DNA of 64,000 nucleotides from NCBI RefSeq assembly GCF_013408565.1, contig NZ_JACBZX010000001.1, positions 2,852,001-2,916,000 on the forward strand. The letters are read 5' to 3'. Both the position numbers and the translations under genes were made by a program. The notes below the pieces were generated by a model that did no database searches, was not told where the DNA came from, and saw nothing but the letters and a program-made list of their open reading frames with translations. Source of the stretch: Janibacter alkaliphilus (lineage in GTDB: Bacteria; Actinomycetota; Actinomycetes; Actinomycetales; Dermatophilaceae). Position 1 is the first letter of the stretch. Every line of letters begins with the position of its first letter. Of this stretch, positions 41,984 to 54,949 are shown one piece after another.

Positions 41984-42892
41984 GTCCAGCGCGCCAGGGG
42001 CGATCATCCGGTCCACCTCGGCGGCCACCTGCTCGGCCCGTGCGCCCAGCGCGGCCCGGTCCGGGCCGGCCCGCAGCACGTCCCGGCTGCTGGCGGCGAG
42101 CACCTGGCCCAGCGCATCACCGAAGACCCGCCGCACGTCGTCCGCGGTGGCCCCCTGGGCGCCCAGCCCCGGGGCCAGCAGCGGTCCGCCGGAGGCGGCC
42201 AGGTCGATCCCGAGCCGCTGCACGGCGTCGCCGACCGTGGCGCCGACGACCAGCCCGATGCTGCCCAGCTCCCCGCGGGCCCGCGCCGGCGCGTTGTCCT
42301 CCCCGGCCGCGTCGGCGACCGCCCCGGCCACGCTGCGGCCGTCCGGGAGCCGGGCGTGCTGCACCTGCGCGCCCTCCGGGTTGGAGGTGAGGGCGAGCAC
42401 GAAGACCCCGCGCCCGGTCTCCTGGGCCAGGTCGATCGCCGGTCGCAGCGCCCCGTAGCCGAGGTAGGGGGACATCGTCACCGCGTCCGCGGCCCCGGGG
42501 GCGTCCGGGGCGAGCGAGGCGTGCGCGTAGGCCTCGACGGTGGTGCCGATGTCGCCGCGCTTGACGTCCAGGATGCTCAGCGTCCCGGCCGCCCGCAGCG
42601 CCGCCAGGGCCTCCTCGAGGACGGCGACGCCGGCCGCCCCGTGGACCTCGTAGAAGGCGGACTGCGGCTTGACCGCGGCCACCCGTCCGGCGAAGGCGGT
42701 GACGCAGGTCTCGGTGAAGGCCCGCAGCCCGTCCAGGCCGGGCGTCAGGCCCCAGCTCTGCAGCAGCGCGCGGTGCGGGTCGATGCCGACGCAGAGCGGG
42801 CCGTGGGCATCCATGGCGGCGCGCAGCCGACGGCCGAAGGGGACCGGTCCGGGGCCTGCGGCCGGGTCCGGGGCGGGGTCGGGTGCCGTCAC
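41981..42892 (-). CDS. pyrF: Orotidine 5'-phosphate decarboxylase
   Basis: A 303-residue long-form (group 2) OMP decarboxylase, last step of UMP synthesis. Catalytic Lys/Asp residues are in LSILDVKRGDIGTT; VGIDPHRALL and APGLGAQGA bind phosphate. The first 18 residues are Pro/Ala/Gly-rich. It begins 2 bp after the pyrD stop and ends the pyr operon. Confidence 0.97.
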   Translation of the reverse strand: MTAPDPAPDPAAGPGPVPFGRRLRAAMDAHGPLCVGIDPHRALLQSWGLTPGLDGLRAFTETCVTAFAGRVAAVKPQSAFYEVHGAAGVAVLEEALAALRAAGTLSILDVKRGDIGTTVEAYAHASLAPDAPGAADAVTMSPYLGYGALRPAIDLAQETGRGVFVLALTSNPEGAQVQHARLPDGRSVAGAVADAAGEDNAPARARGELGSIGLVVGATVGDAVQRLGIDLAASGGPLLAPGLGAQGATADDVRRVFGDALGQVLAASSRDVLRAGPDRAALGARAEQVAAEVDRMIAPGALD

Positions 42893-42894
42893 GG

Positions 42895-43887
42895 TCAGCC
42901 TCTCGGGTAGCGGTCGTGGGCGATGCCGACGACGTCGGCGAGGCGCTCGAAGCCGTGCCCGGCGATCAGCCCGGCGAGCTCCTCACCCACCCGCTGCGGC
43001 GCGGTCGGGTCGTGGAAGGCGGCCGTGCCCACCTGGACCGCGCTGGCCCCGGCGGCGACGAGCTCGAGCGCGTCCCGCCCGGTGCGTACGCCGCCGACGC
43101 CGACGATCGGTGCGGTGCGCAGCCGGCCGGCCCGCATCGCCGCGGACACCTGCCAGATGGCGCGCACCGCGGTGGGCCGGATCGCCGGCCCGGACAGCCC
43201 GCCGGTGGCCGCGTAGAGGTGCGGTCGCAGCCGCTCGGTGTCGATGGCCACGCCGAGGGTGGTGTTGATCATGGTCAGCCCGTGCGCGCCCGCGGAGAGC
43301 ACGACGTCGGCGATCTCGACGATGTCGGTGACGTCCGGGCTGAGCTTGGCCAGCATCGGGGTCCCCCGGGGCACCTCCTCGCGGACCAGGGTGATCACCT
43401 TGTGCGCACCGTCCGGGTCGCAGGCGAAGACGAGGCCGCGGTTGGCGACGTTGGGGCAGGAGATGTTCACCTCGATCGCGGCCACGCACGGGGCGTACCG
43501 GCTGCGCATCACCGCCCGGGCCACCGCCGCGAACTCGGAGGCGGTCGAGCCGGCGACCGAGACGACGACCCGGGCGCCGATCGAGTGCAGCCAGGCCAGG
43601 TCCTCCGCGACGAAGGCCTCCACCCCGGGGCCCTGCAGCCCGATGGCGTTGAGCATCCCGGACGGGGTCTCGGCCATCCGCGGGGTGCCCCGGCCCGAGG
43701 CGGGCTGCGCCTTGACCGACTTCGTCACGAAGGCGCCGAGCCCGGACACGTCGATGAGCCGGTGCATCTCCCGACCGTTGGCGGCGCAGCCGCTGGCGGT
43801 CATCATCGGGTTGCGCAGCCGCACCCCGGCCAGGTCGACCGACATGTCCACCGGCCGGTCCGTCACGGCCTGCGCGGGCCCGCTCAT
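42895..43887 (-). CDS. pyrD: Dihydroorotate dehydrogenase, class 1B catalytic subunit
   Basis: A 330-residue FMN TIM barrel. VEVNISCPNV-type sequence (IEVNISCPNVANRG) supplies the cysteine base of class 1 enzymes, and VGVGGVRTGRDALE with AGASAVQVGTA binds FMN phosphate. With PyrK upstream it should form the NAD-linked class 1B heterotetramer. Overlaps the pyrK stop by 4 bp. Confidence 0.97.
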   Translation of the reverse strand: MSGPAQAVTDRPVDMSVDLAGVRLRNPMMTASGCAANGREMHRLIDVSGLGAFVTKSVKAQPASGRGTPRMAETPSGMLNAIGLQGPGVEAFVAEDLAWLHSIGARVVVSVAGSTASEFAAVARAVMRSRYAPCVAAIEVNISCPNVANRGLVFACDPDGAHKVITLVREEVPRGTPMLAKLSPDVTDIVEIADVVLSAGAHGLTMINTTLGVAIDTERLRPHLYAATGGLSGPAIRPTAVRAIWQVSAAMRAGRLRTAPIVGVGGVRTGRDALELVAAGASAVQVGTAAFHDPTAPQRVGEELAGLIAGHGFERLADVVGIAHDRYPRG

Positions 43888-44848
43888 CGCCGGGCCGCCG
43901 CGGGAGCGCCGAGGGTGCCCTCGGGGACGTCGCAGTAGCCGTCGGCGAAGGCGTCCCAGCGCACCCGGTCGCCGCGGAAGACCGGCCCCTCCAGGCAGCT
44001 GCGGGTCATCCGGGTGACCCCGTCCCGGCCGATCACCGGCATGACGCAGGTCATGCAGATCCCGACGCCGCAGGCCATCGCCTCCTCGACGGCGACCTGG
44101 GCGACGATGCCGTGCGCGTCGGCGATCTCGGCCAGCGACCGCAGCATGCCCATCGGGCCGCAGCCGTAGAGCACCCCGGCCCCGGTGCGGGCGATGACCT
44201 CCGGCAGCACGTCGGAGACCCAGCCGCGGGTGCCGGCCGAGCCGTCGTCGGTGGTCACCGTCACCGCGTCCGCCACGCGACGGGCGCCGACCACCCCGAA
44301 GAGCCGGTCGGCGTCGGCGGCGCCGAGGACGATCTCCACCGGGCAGCCGCGCTCGCGCAGCCGCTCGGCGAGCCAGGCCAGCGGCGCGGCGCCGTAGCCG
44401 CCGCCGACGAGCACGCAGGGCACCGGCTCGGTGGGCATCGGGAAGCCGCGGCCGAGCGGACCGAGCACGTCCAGGGTGCTGCCCGGGCCGAGCGCGGTGA
44501 TCGCCTGCGTCCCGGGTCCGTGGGCGGCGACGACCACCTCGGTGGTCGCCCCGTAGCTCCCGGCCGGGCTGACCCGGTGGATGGAGAAGCTGCGGCGCAG
44601 CAGCATCGAGCCGGTGGCCCCGTCCCCGACCGCGACGGCGACGAACTGCCCGGGCCGGGCGAGCTCGGCCAGCCCGGGGGTGGCCAGGGTCAGGTGCCGG
44701 TAGGCCCCGGCCGGCTCGTTGGCCACGACCTCGGCGACCACCTGCACCAGCCCGGCGCCCTCGCGGGCGGCCACGATGCGGGCGCCCCGCTCGCCAGCAC
44801 CGTGCGCGCCGGCGAGAGGGCCGCCCGGTGCTCCGGGGTGGGGCTGGG

Positions 44849-44852
<4 letters not shown>
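43884..44852 (-). CDS. pyrK: Dihydroorotate dehydrogenase electron-transfer subunit
   Basis: A 322-residue ferredoxin-reductase-type protein with FAD and [2Fe-2S]. RRSFSIHRV binds [19 protein letters not shown] is the NAD loop, and the cysteines of [18 protein letters not shown] with RSCLEGPVF hold the iron-sulfur cluster. An N-terminal Gly/Ala-rich tail of about 28 residues is extra. ATG 44852 overlaps the carB stop. Confidence 0.95.
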
Positions 44853-48151
<3,299 letters not shown>

Positions 48152-48152
48152 G

Positions 48153-49358
48153 TCAGGCGTGGGCCTTCCGGTCGGAGGAGGAGAGGAGCTCGACGAAGCG
48201 ATCGAAGAGGTAGGCGGCGTCGTGCGGGCCGGCCGCGGCCTCGGGGTGGTACTGCACGGAGAAGGCGCGCAGCGCCCCCGGCTGCCCGTCGGTCCCGCCG
48301 GCGGCGCGCAGCTCGAGACCCTCGACGACGTCGTCGTTGAGGCAGACGTGGCTGACCGTGGCGCTGCCGAAGGGGGTCTCGCTCGCCCGGTCCAGCGGGG
48401 CGTCCACGGCGAAGCCGTGGTTGTGCGCGGTGACCTCGACGGTGCCGGTGGAGCGGTCCATCACCGGCTGGTTGATCCCGCGGTGGCCGTAGCGCAGCTT
48501 GTACGTGCCGAAGCCCAGCGCTCGGCCCAGCAGCTGGTTGCCGAAGCAGATCCCGAAGTAGGGGATGCCGGCCTCGAGGGCGCCGCGCAGCAGCGCCACC
48601 GGCCCCTCGGCGGTCTCCGGGTCGCCGGGGCCGTTGGAGAAGAAGAGCCCGTCCGGGCCGTGCTCGCGGGTGCTGCCGGGGACGGCGAGCACGTCCTGCA
48701 GGGTGGCGGTGGCCGGGAGCACGTGCACCTCGATGCCGCGCTCGGCCATCATCACCGGGGTCATCGTCTTGATCCCGAGGTCGACCGCGGCGACGGTGAA
48801 GCGCTTCTCCCCCACCGCGGGCACCACGTAGCCCTCGTCGGTGCTGACCTCGGCGGCCAGCTCGGCGCCGACCATCGGCGGGGCGGCCCGCACGGTCTGC
48901 AGCAGGCGGGCGTGGTCGACCTCCGGGCCGTCGCCGAGGACGTCCCCGGAGAAGATGCCGACCCGCATCGCCCCGCGCTCGCGCAGGTGCCGGGTCAGCG
49001 CCCGGGTGTCGATGCCGCTGATCCCGACGACGCCCTGCTCGGTGAGGGCGTCCTCCAGCGAGCGGGTGGCCCGCCAGCTGCTGGGCCGCACCGCGGGGTC
49101 ACGCACGACGTACCCGCTGACCCAGATGCGACCGGACTCGTCGTCCTCGTCGTTCCAGCCGGTGTTGCCGACGTGCGGGGCGGTCATGACGACCACCTGG
49201 CGGTGGTAGCTGGGGTCGGTGAGCGTCTCCTGGTAGCCGGTCATGCCGGTGGAGAAGACGGCCTCGCCGACGGTCTCGCCGACCGCGCCGTAGGCCTGCC
49301 CGCGGAAGCTGCGCCCGTCCTCGAGGACGAGGACGGCGGGCGGACGCTGGTTCAGCAT
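48153..49358 (-). CDS. carA: Carbamoyl-phosphate synthase small subunit
   Basis: A 401-residue glutaminase subunit. The class I triad is in [12 protein letters not shown] (Cys) and [13 protein letters not shown] (His/Glu). [18 protein letters not shown] is the N-terminal CarA motif. It overlaps pyrC by 7 bp and is followed 1 bp later by carB. Confidence 0.98.
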   Translation of the reverse strand: MLNQRPPAVLVLEDGRSFRGQAYGAVGETVGEAVFSTGMTGYQETLTDPSYHRQVVVMTAPHVGNTGWNDEDDESGRIWVSGYVVRDPAVRPSSWRATRSLEDALTEQGVVGISGIDTRALTRHLRERGAMRVGIFSGDVLGDGPEVDHARLLQTVRAAPPMVGAELAAEVSTDEGYVVPAVGEKRFTVAAVDLGIKTMTPVMMAERGIEVHVLPATATLQDVLAVPGSTREHGPDGLFFSNGPGDPETAEGPVALLRGALEAGIPYFGICFGNQLLGRALGFGTYKLRYGHRGINQPVMDRSTGTVEVTAHNHGFAVDAPLDRASETPFGSATVSHVCLNDDVVEGLELRAAGGTDGQPGALRAFSVQYHPEAAAGPHDAAYLFDRFVELLSSSDRKAHA

Positions 49359-50761
49359 GGGTGCACCTCGGGGGTCTCGCTGGTCTCGGGGGTGGTCGCG
49401 GTGAGCCGTCCGCGCAGCACGGTGCTGCGCACGGCCCCGGTGAGGGTACGGCCGTGGAAGGGGGTGTTCCGCGCCAGGCTGTGGCTGCGCTCGCGGTCCA
49501 CCGTCGTACTCGCGGCCGGGTCGAGCAGCACGAGGTTGGCCGGTGCGCCGACCTCGACCCGGCCGTGGTCGGCCAGCCCGGCGATCGCCGCCGGGGTGGT
49601 GGACATGACCCGGGCGACGCCGGCCCAGTCGAGCAGGCCGGTGGTGACCATGGTCTCGGCGACCACCGCGAGGGCGGTCTCCAGCCCGGTCATGCCGAAG
49701 GCGGCGTCGACGAAGGCGTGCTCCTTGTCGTGCCGGGCGTGCGGGGCGTGGTCGGTGGCGACCGCGTCGATGGTCCCGTCGGCCAGCGCCTCGCGCAGCG
49801 CCCGCGCGTCGGCCTCGGGCCGCAGCGGCGGGTTGACCTTGTAGACCGGGTCGTAGCCGGTGAGCAGGTCGGTGGTGAGCATGAGGTGGTGCGGGGTGAC
49901 CTCGCAGGTGAGGTCGGTGCCGCGGGCCTTGGCGGCGCGCACCGCGGCCAGCCCCTCGGCGGTGGTGACGTGGGCGACGTGCACCCGGCTGCCGGTGAGC
50001 CGGGCCAGCTCGGCGTCCCGGGCGATGATGCTCGCCTCGGCGGCGGCCGGCCAGCCGGGCAGCCCGAGCCGGCCGGAGAGCTCCCCCTCGTGGCAGCAGG
50101 CGCCGGGCCCGGCCAGGTCGGGGTCCTGGGCGTGCTGGCTGACCACCCCGCCGAAGGCGCGCACGTACTCCAGCGCCCGGCGCATCACCCGGCCGTCGGC
50201 GACGCAGCGCCCGTCGTCGGAGAAGACCCGCACCGCGGCCCGGGAGCGGCGCATCAGCCCGAGCTCGGCGAGCTCGGCGCCGTCCAGGCCCTTGGTGACC
50301 GCACCGATCGGCTGGACGTCGACCAGGCCGGCGGCGCGGCCGAGGTCGAGCACCCGCTCGGCCGCCTCGGCGGTGTCGGTGACCGGCGCTGTGTTGGCCA
50401 TGGCGAGCACGGCGGTGTAGCCGCCGGCGGCGGCCGCGGCCGAGCCGGTGGCGATGGTCTCGGCGTCCTCGCGGCCGGGCTCGCGCAGGTGGGTGTGCAG
50501 GTCGACCAGGCCGGGCAGCAGCACCTGGCCCGCGGCGTCCAGGACGGTTGCCCCGGCGGGCGCGCTCAGGGTGCCGGCGTCCTGGAGGCGGGCGACGCGG
50601 CCGTCCTCGACGAGCAGGTCCACGGTGCGCTCGCCCAGCAGCGAGGCGCCGGTGACGAGCAGCGCCGGCGCCGGCCCGGCGGCACCGGCCTGTCCGGTGG
50701 TCGCGGCGGTGGCGCGCGGTGCGGTCGCGGGGGCGCCCTCCCAGGGGCTCGTCGGGGTCAT
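49352..50761 (-). CDS. pyrC: Dihydroorotase
   Basis: A 469-residue amidohydrolase. The metal histidines are in [15 protein letters not shown], the later ligands in [11 protein letters not shown] and EVTPHHLML, and the catalytic aspartate in [15 protein letters not shown]. About 25 N-terminal residues are low-complexity Ala/Gly/Thr. The ATG at 50761 overlaps the pyrB stop by 4 bp. Confidence 0.97.
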   Translation of the reverse strand: MTPTSPWEGAPATAPRATAATTGQAGAAGPAPALLVTGASLLGERTVDLLVEDGRVARLQDAGTLSAPAGATVLDAAGQVLLPGLVDLHTHLREPGREDAETIATGSAAAAAGGYTAVLAMANTAPVTDTAEAAERVLDLGRAAGLVDVQPIGAVTKGLDGAELAELGLMRRSRAAVRVFSDDGRCVADGRVMRRALEYVRAFGGVVSQHAQDPDLAGPGACCHEGELSGRLGLPGWPAAAEASIIARDAELARLTGSRVHVAHVTTAEGLAAVRAAKARGTDLTCEVTPHHLMLTTDLLTGYDPVYKVNPPLRPEADARALREALADGTIDAVATDHAPHARHDKEHAFVDAAFGMTGLETALAVVAETMVTTGLLDWAGVARVMSTTPAAIAGLADHGRVEVGAPANLVLLDPAASTTVDRERSHSLARNTPFHGRTLTGAVRSTVLRGRLTATTPETSETPEVHPC

Positions 50762-51732
50762 GCCGCGCTCCCTTCGCCGGCCAGCAGGTGGTAGAGGACG
50801 GACATCCGCACCGCCACCCCCGCGCTCACCTGGTCCAGCACCAGGCTGCTGGCGGCGTCGGCCGCGTCGGCGGCGATCTCCAGGCCACGGTTCATCGGGC
50901 CGGGGTGGCAGATCACGCCGTCCGGGGCGGCAGCGGTGTAGGCGGCCAGCCGGTCCCGGGTCAGCCCGTAGCCGACGGTGTACTCGCGGGGCGTCGGGAA
51001 GTAGCCGCCGGACATCCGCTCGCGCTGCACCCGCAGCATCATCAGCGCGTCCGGGGTGCCGCCGACCTCGCCGGCGATGACCGCGTCCAGGTCGTGGCTG
51101 AGCGTGAAGCCGTCCGCCTCGGCCCAGGAGGTGGCCCCGCTGGGCATGAGGGTCGGCGGGGCGACCACGGTCACCCGGGCGCCCAGCCGCGGCAGGCTGA
51201 GCAGGTTGGAGCGGAAGACCCGGCTGTGCGTGACGTCGCCGACGATGGCCACGTGCCGCCCCTGCAGGCTGCCCAGCCGCTGCTCCAGCGTCCAGGCGTC
51301 CAGCAGCGCCTGGGTGGGGTGCTCGTGGGTGCCGTCCCCGGCGTTGACGACCACCGTCGGCGTCCCGGTCTCGTCGAACCAGCGGGCCACCTGGTGGGCC
51401 GCCCCGGACGCCTGGTGGCGCATGACGATCGCGTCCACCGACATCGCCGCGATGGTGCGGGCGGTGTCCCGCAGCGACTCGCCCTTGGAGGTGGAGGAGC
51501 CCTTGCCGGTGATGTTGATCGTGTCCGCGCTCATCCACTTGCCGGCGATCTCGAAGGAGGACCGAGTCCGGGTGGAGTCCTCGAAGAAGAGGTTGATGAC
51601 GGTGCGGCCGCGCAGGGTGGGGATCTTCTTGACCTCGCGGCGCTGCACCTCGTGCATCTCGCCGGCGGTGTCCAGCACGCTGCGCAGGGTGGCGTCGTCG
51701 AGGTCGGCGACCGAGAGCAGGTGGCGGGTCAT
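50758..51732 (-). CDS. pyrB: Aspartate carbamoyltransferase catalytic subunit
   Basis: A 324-residue catalytic chain. The carbamoyl-phosphate loop is [13 protein letters not shown], with [24 protein letters not shown] and [16 protein letters not shown]. No PyrI regulatory chain is present. It overlaps the pyrR stop by 4 bp. Confidence 0.97.
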   Translation of the reverse strand: MTRHLLSVADLDDATLRSVLDTAGEMHEVQRREVKKIPTLRGRTVINLFFEDSTRTRSSFEIAGKWMSADTINITGKGSSTSKGESLRDTARTIAAMSVDAIVMRHQASGAAHQVARWFDETGTPTVVVNAGDGTHEHPTQALLDAWTLEQRLGSLQGRHVAIVGDVTHSRVFRSNLLSLPRLGARVTVVAPPTLMPSGATSWAEADGFTLSHDLDAVIAGEVGGTPDALMMLRVQRERMSGGYFPTPREYTVGYGLTRDRLAAYTAAAPDGVICHPGPMNRGLEIAADAADAASSLVLDQVSAGVAVRMSVLYHLLAGEGSAA

Positions 51733-52331
51733 CGCGCTCCCCCGCTGATCGTCACCGAGTCGGTGGTCCGGTCGAAGCCGCTGAGCCGCACCCGCACCCG
51801 CTCGCTGTGCGCGGTGGGCAGGTTCTTGCCGACGTGGTCGGCGCGCACCGGCAGCTCGCGGTGCCCGCGGTCGACGAGGACGGCCAGGCGCACCGCCCGC
51901 GGGCGGCCGTAGTCGGCGAGCGCGTCCAGCGCCGCCCGCACGGTCCGGCCGGAGTAGAGCACGTCGTCGACGAGCACGACGACCCGGCCGTCGACGCCGG
52001 GCGCGGGGATCTGCGTCTGGGCCGGCGCCCGGGTGGGCTGGGCGCGCAGGTCGTCGCGGTACATGGTGACGTCGAGGGAGCCGGCGCGGACCTCGCGCTG
52101 CTCGATCTGCGAGACCAGCTCGGCGAGCCGACGGGCGAGCTCGACGCCGCGGCTGGGGATGCCCAGCAGCACGACGTCGGCGGCGCCCTTGTTGCGCTCG
52201 ACGATCTCGTGGGCGATCCGGCGCAGGGCCCGGGCGATGTCGTCCTCGGTGAGCACCTCGCGACCGCTCTCGGGGTCGGGGGCGCCCGTCGCAGCGGGCG
52301 CGGGCTCGGGCGTGGGGGTGTCGGGGCACAC
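51729..52331 (-). CDS. pyrR: PyrR: pyrimidine operon regulator / uracil phosphoribosyltransferase
   Basis: A 200-residue RNA-binding regulator of the pyr operon with UPRTase activity. The PRPP motif is [38 protein letters not shown] and [21 protein letters not shown] are family hallmarks. The first 22 residues are a Pro/Ala tail. AAGGAGG lies 11 bases before GTG 52331, next to the RNA site that PyrR should bind, so it probably controls its own operon. Confidence 0.96.
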   Translation of the reverse strand: MCPDTPTPEPAPAATGAPDPESGREVLTEDDIARALRRIAHEIVERNKGAADVVLLGIPSRGVELARRLAELVSQIEQREVRAGSLDVTMYRDDLRAQPTRAPAQTQIPAPGVDGRVVVLVDDVLYSGRTVRAALDALADYGRPRAVRLAVLVDRGHRELPVRADHVGKNLPTAHSERVRVRLSGFDRTTDSVTISGGAR

Positions 52332-52342
52332 GGTGCCGCAGA

Positions 52343-52385
52343 CCTCCTTCTCTGCCTCACGGGACAGCGGTTAAAGGATGCCGGT
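52343..52385 (-). promoter_or_regulatory. PyrR-binding RNA leader element
   Basis: The pyrR leader carries CTGTCCCGTGAGGCAG (52352-52367), which holds the UCCNGNGAGGC core of the PyrR binding loop. It is closed by CTG/CAG and sits 2 bases before the AAGGAGG ribosome site. TCCTTT just upstream could pair with the ribosome site in the alternative fold. PyrR-UMP binding would then mask translation, as in mycobacteria. Confidence 0.8.
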
Positions 52386-52393
52386 CGGGGCTC

Positions 52394-52399
52394 ACTCTA
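52394..52399 (-). promoter_or_regulatory. Candidate -10 element of the pyr operon
   Basis: TAGAGT on the minus strand would start the leader about 55 nt before pyrR. The presumed spacer upstream contains a GGGGG/CCCCC inverted repeat. No clear -35 is visible. Confidence 0.4.
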
Positions 52400-52421
52400 G
52401 GGGGTACCGGGCCCCCGTCGC

Positions 52422-54116
52422 TCACCGGTCCCGCTGGTGGCGCTCCCAGGTGTCCCGGGCGGCGCGCAGCGACGCCCCGACCCGGGTGGACAGGGAGGGA
52501 TCCTCCTGCGCCCGGTGGTCCTCCTGCTCCTGGGCGTGGGTGGTCGCGTGGTGCCGGGCGGAGTAGCCGGCGCCGGCGAGCAGCCCCTGCTGGGCGGAGA
52601 TCTCGCCCTCCTTCGTGGCCACCGCGACGTCCTCGGGCCGCAGGTCGCCGGTGCGCAGGTCGACCTGCTCGCTGAGGTAGCGCAGCACGACCGCGGCCAC
52701 CGCGGCGAAGGGCACCGCGAGGAAGGCGCCGACCACCCCGAAGAGGGTGCTGCCGGCCGCCACCGAGAGCAGGATCACCCCGGCGTGCAGCTGCATCGAG
52801 CGTCCCTGCAGGAAGGGCTGCAGCAGGTTCCCCTCGACCTGCTGGACGACGATGATGATCGCCAGCACGATGAGCGCGCTGGTGACCCCCTGGGAGACCA
52901 GCGCCACGAGCACCGCCAGGGCACCGACGGCGAAGGCGCCGACGATCGGGATGAAGCCGCCGAAGAAGGTCAGCACGGCCAGCGCGAAGGCCAGCGGGAT
53001 CTGCATGATGACCAGGCCGGAGCCGATGAGCACGGCGTCGACGGCGGAGACCACCGCCTGGGTCCGGATGAAGCCGCCGAGGGTGTTCCAGGCGCGCACC
53101 GAGACCTCGGTGAGGTGCCGCCCGGCGGTGCGGCCGGCCATCTTGCGGACGAAGGGCAGGAAGCGCGGCCCGTCCTTGAGGAAGAAGAAGGTGAGCACGA
53201 GCACCAGGGCGATGGTCACCAGCGCGTTGCTGAGGATGTTGACCCCGCTGAAGACGCCGGTGGCGATGTCGCCGCCGCGCTGGCCGATGAAGTCCTCGAT
53301 CGAGGTCACCGCGTCGTCGATGGTCCGGCTGTCGATGTTGAAGGGGGGCCGGGCCAGCCGGTTCTGCAGGTCGTTCAGCCCGGAGGTGGCCGCCCGGGCC
53401 AGCGAGGTGGACTGCTCGACCAGCGACGGGGTGATCGCGCCGATGACCCCGAAGAAGACGGCGAAGGCGCCCAGGATGACCAGCAGCGAGGCCAGCCCGG
53501 CCGGGACCCCCTTCGAGCGCAGCCACCGGGTCGGCGGCCACAGCACGGTGGAGACGATCAGCGCGAGGATGATCGGCAGCACGCCGATCCACACCTGGCC
53601 CAGGAGCCAGAGCAGACCGGCGAGCGCGACCGCGATGATGATGCCGCGCAGCGACCACCGGGAGAGCGCCTCGACCCCGTCGCCGATGACCACGCTGCGA
53701 TCCACCCCGCGGTTGGTGAGGTCCTCGTGACCGGCCAGCGGCGGCACCTGGGCCCCGGCCTCGTCGAGCTCGGCCTCATCCTCGGCGGAGGCACCGGGCG
53801 CTGCCGGCCCGTCGCGCAGCTCCGCCGGGTAGAGCTCCGCCGAGGCGTCTTCGTCGGCAGCCGCGTCGTGGGTCCCCGGCGAGGGGGGCCGCTGCGACCC
53901 GCCCTCCCCCGGGTCCGACCGGGGCCCACGCTCCGCGTCCGTGCCGTCCCCGGGACGGCGGGTCGACCCCGCCCCCGTGGCCTCACCGCGCCGCGGCGAC
54001 CGCGGCGGCACGTCGACGTCCCCCGTCACGCGCGCCCCCGTCCGGGGGTCGGCCGGCTGCCCGGCTCCGGGCTGGTCCGGGGCCGGCGGGCCGTCCGGCG
54101 ACCGCTCCTGGCTCAT
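52422..54116 (-). CDS. AI-2E family transporter
   Basis: A 564-residue membrane protein. Residues 1-125 are a disordered tail rich in Pro/Gly/Asp/Glu. About eight spans follow, with ALIVSTVLWPPTRWLRSKGVP, LVLTFFFLKDGPRFLP, FFGGFIPIVGAFAVG and EGNLLQPFLQGRSMQLH, the typical AI-2E_transport (PF01594) pattern. The C-terminal 70 residues are hydrophilic. Family members include AI-2 exporters and Na+/H+ antiporters; the role here is unknown. Confidence 0.9.
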   Translation of the reverse strand: MSQERSPDGPPAPDQPGAGQPADPRTGARVTGDVDVPPRSPRRGEATGAGSTRRPGDGTDAERGPRSDPGEGGSQRPPSPGTHDAAADEDASAELYPAELRDGPAAPGASAEDEAELDEAGAQVPPLAGHEDLTNRGVDRSVVIGDGVEALSRWSLRGIIIAVALAGLLWLLGQVWIGVLPIILALIVSTVLWPPTRWLRSKGVPAGLASLLVILGAFAVFFGVIGAITPSLVEQSTSLARAATSGLNDLQNRLARPPFNIDSRTIDDAVTSIEDFIGQRGGDIATGVFSGVNILSNALVTIALVLVLTFFFLKDGPRFLPFVRKMAGRTAGRHLTEVSVRAWNTLGGFIRTQAVVSAVDAVLIGSGLVIMQIPLAFALAVLTFFGGFIPIVGAFAVGALAVLVALVSQGVTSALIVLAIIIVVQQVEGNLLQPFLQGRSMQLHAGVILLSVAAGSTLFGVVGAFLAVPFAAVAAVVLRYLSEQVDLRTGDLRPEDVAVATKEGEISAQQGLLAGAGYSARHHATTHAQEQEDHRAQEDPSLSTRVGASLRAARDTWERHQRDR

Positions 54117-54220
54117 GCGTCCTCCCTGCTCATCCCTGGTGCTGGGGACATCATGACCGAGGTCCCGCGCCGGTGCGCGACCGGTTCCCGGATCGGTGCC
54201 GGTGTGCCAGCCTGGAGGGC

Positions 54221-54871
54221 ATGAGCACGCTGAGCACCCAGGAGATCCTGCAGGCCGGGCTGGACGACTGGCGGCCGCTGGCCGGCACGCTGCGGGCCCG
54301 CTTCGCCACCGGCAGCTTCGTGGCCGGGCTGCGCCTCGTCGAGGCGGTCACGGAGGCGGCAGAGGCGGCCAACCATCACCCGGACGTGACCCTGACCTAT
54401 CCGCACGTCGACCTGAGCCTGGTCTCGCACGACGTGGGTGCGCTCACCGAGCGCGACGTCGACCTGGCCCGCACGATCAGCGGCATCGCCGCCGACCAGG
54501 GGGTGAGCGCCGACCCGGCCGCTCCCACCGTGCTGGAGCTGGCCCTGGACACCGCGGACCGGGAGGCCGTGGCCCCCTTCTGGGCGGCCGTGCTCACCGG
54601 TGACGCGGGCAACGTCGACGGCGACGACGTCGTCGACCCCAGCGGTCGGGTGCCGCTGCTGTGGCTGCAGGGCACGCAGGCGCACGAGGAGCCGCGCCAG
54701 CGCTTCCACCTCGACGTGTGGGTGGCCCCGGACGTGGCCCCCGCCCGGATCACCGCGGCGACGAAGGCCGGTGGACAGGTGGTCGACGACAGCCACGCCC
54801 CCTCCTTCACGGTGCTCGCGGACGCCGAGGGCAACAAGGCGTGCGTCTGCACGGTGCTGGACCGCGCCTGA
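54221..54871 (+). CDS. 4a-hydroxytetrahydrobiopterin dehydratase/VOC fusion
   Basis: A 216-residue two-domain protein. Residues about 1-95 are a PCD/DCoH domain with the active-site motif EAANHHPDVTLTYPHVDL and SHDVGALTERDVDLA. Residues 105-216 are a VOC (glyoxalase_6-like) domain with ELALDTADREAVAPFWAAVL and RFHLDVWV. This fusion is found in several actinobacteria; its substrate is unknown, as pterin hydroxylases are often absent. ATG 54221 follows GGAGG. An imperfect copy of its last 31 bases lies just after the stop. Confidence 0.85.
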   Translation: MSTLSTQEILQAGLDDWRPLAGTLRARFATGSFVAGLRLVEAVTEAAEAANHHPDVTLTYPHVDLSLVSHDVGALTERDVDLARTISGIAADQGVSADPAAPTVLELALDTADREAVAPFWAAVLTGDAGNVDGDDVVDPSGRVPLLWLQGTQAHEEPRQRFHLDVWVAPDVAPARITAATKAGGQVVDDSHAPSFTVLADAEGNKACVCTVLDRA

Positions 54872-54930
54872 GCCAGGACACCGACCAGGACGGCAGCCTC
54901 TGCGTGTGCACCGGGCTGGACCGCGCCTGA
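54841..54930 (+). repeat. Imperfect duplication of a gene 3' end
   Basis: The last 31 bases of the dehydratase/VOC gene (54841-54871) recur at 54900-54930 with 27 identities, including CTGGACCGCGCCTGA with its stop. The offset is 59 bp, so the copy is out of frame with the gene. Confidence 0.75.
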
Positions 54931-54949
54931 CGGCGGCTCGACGGCGAGG

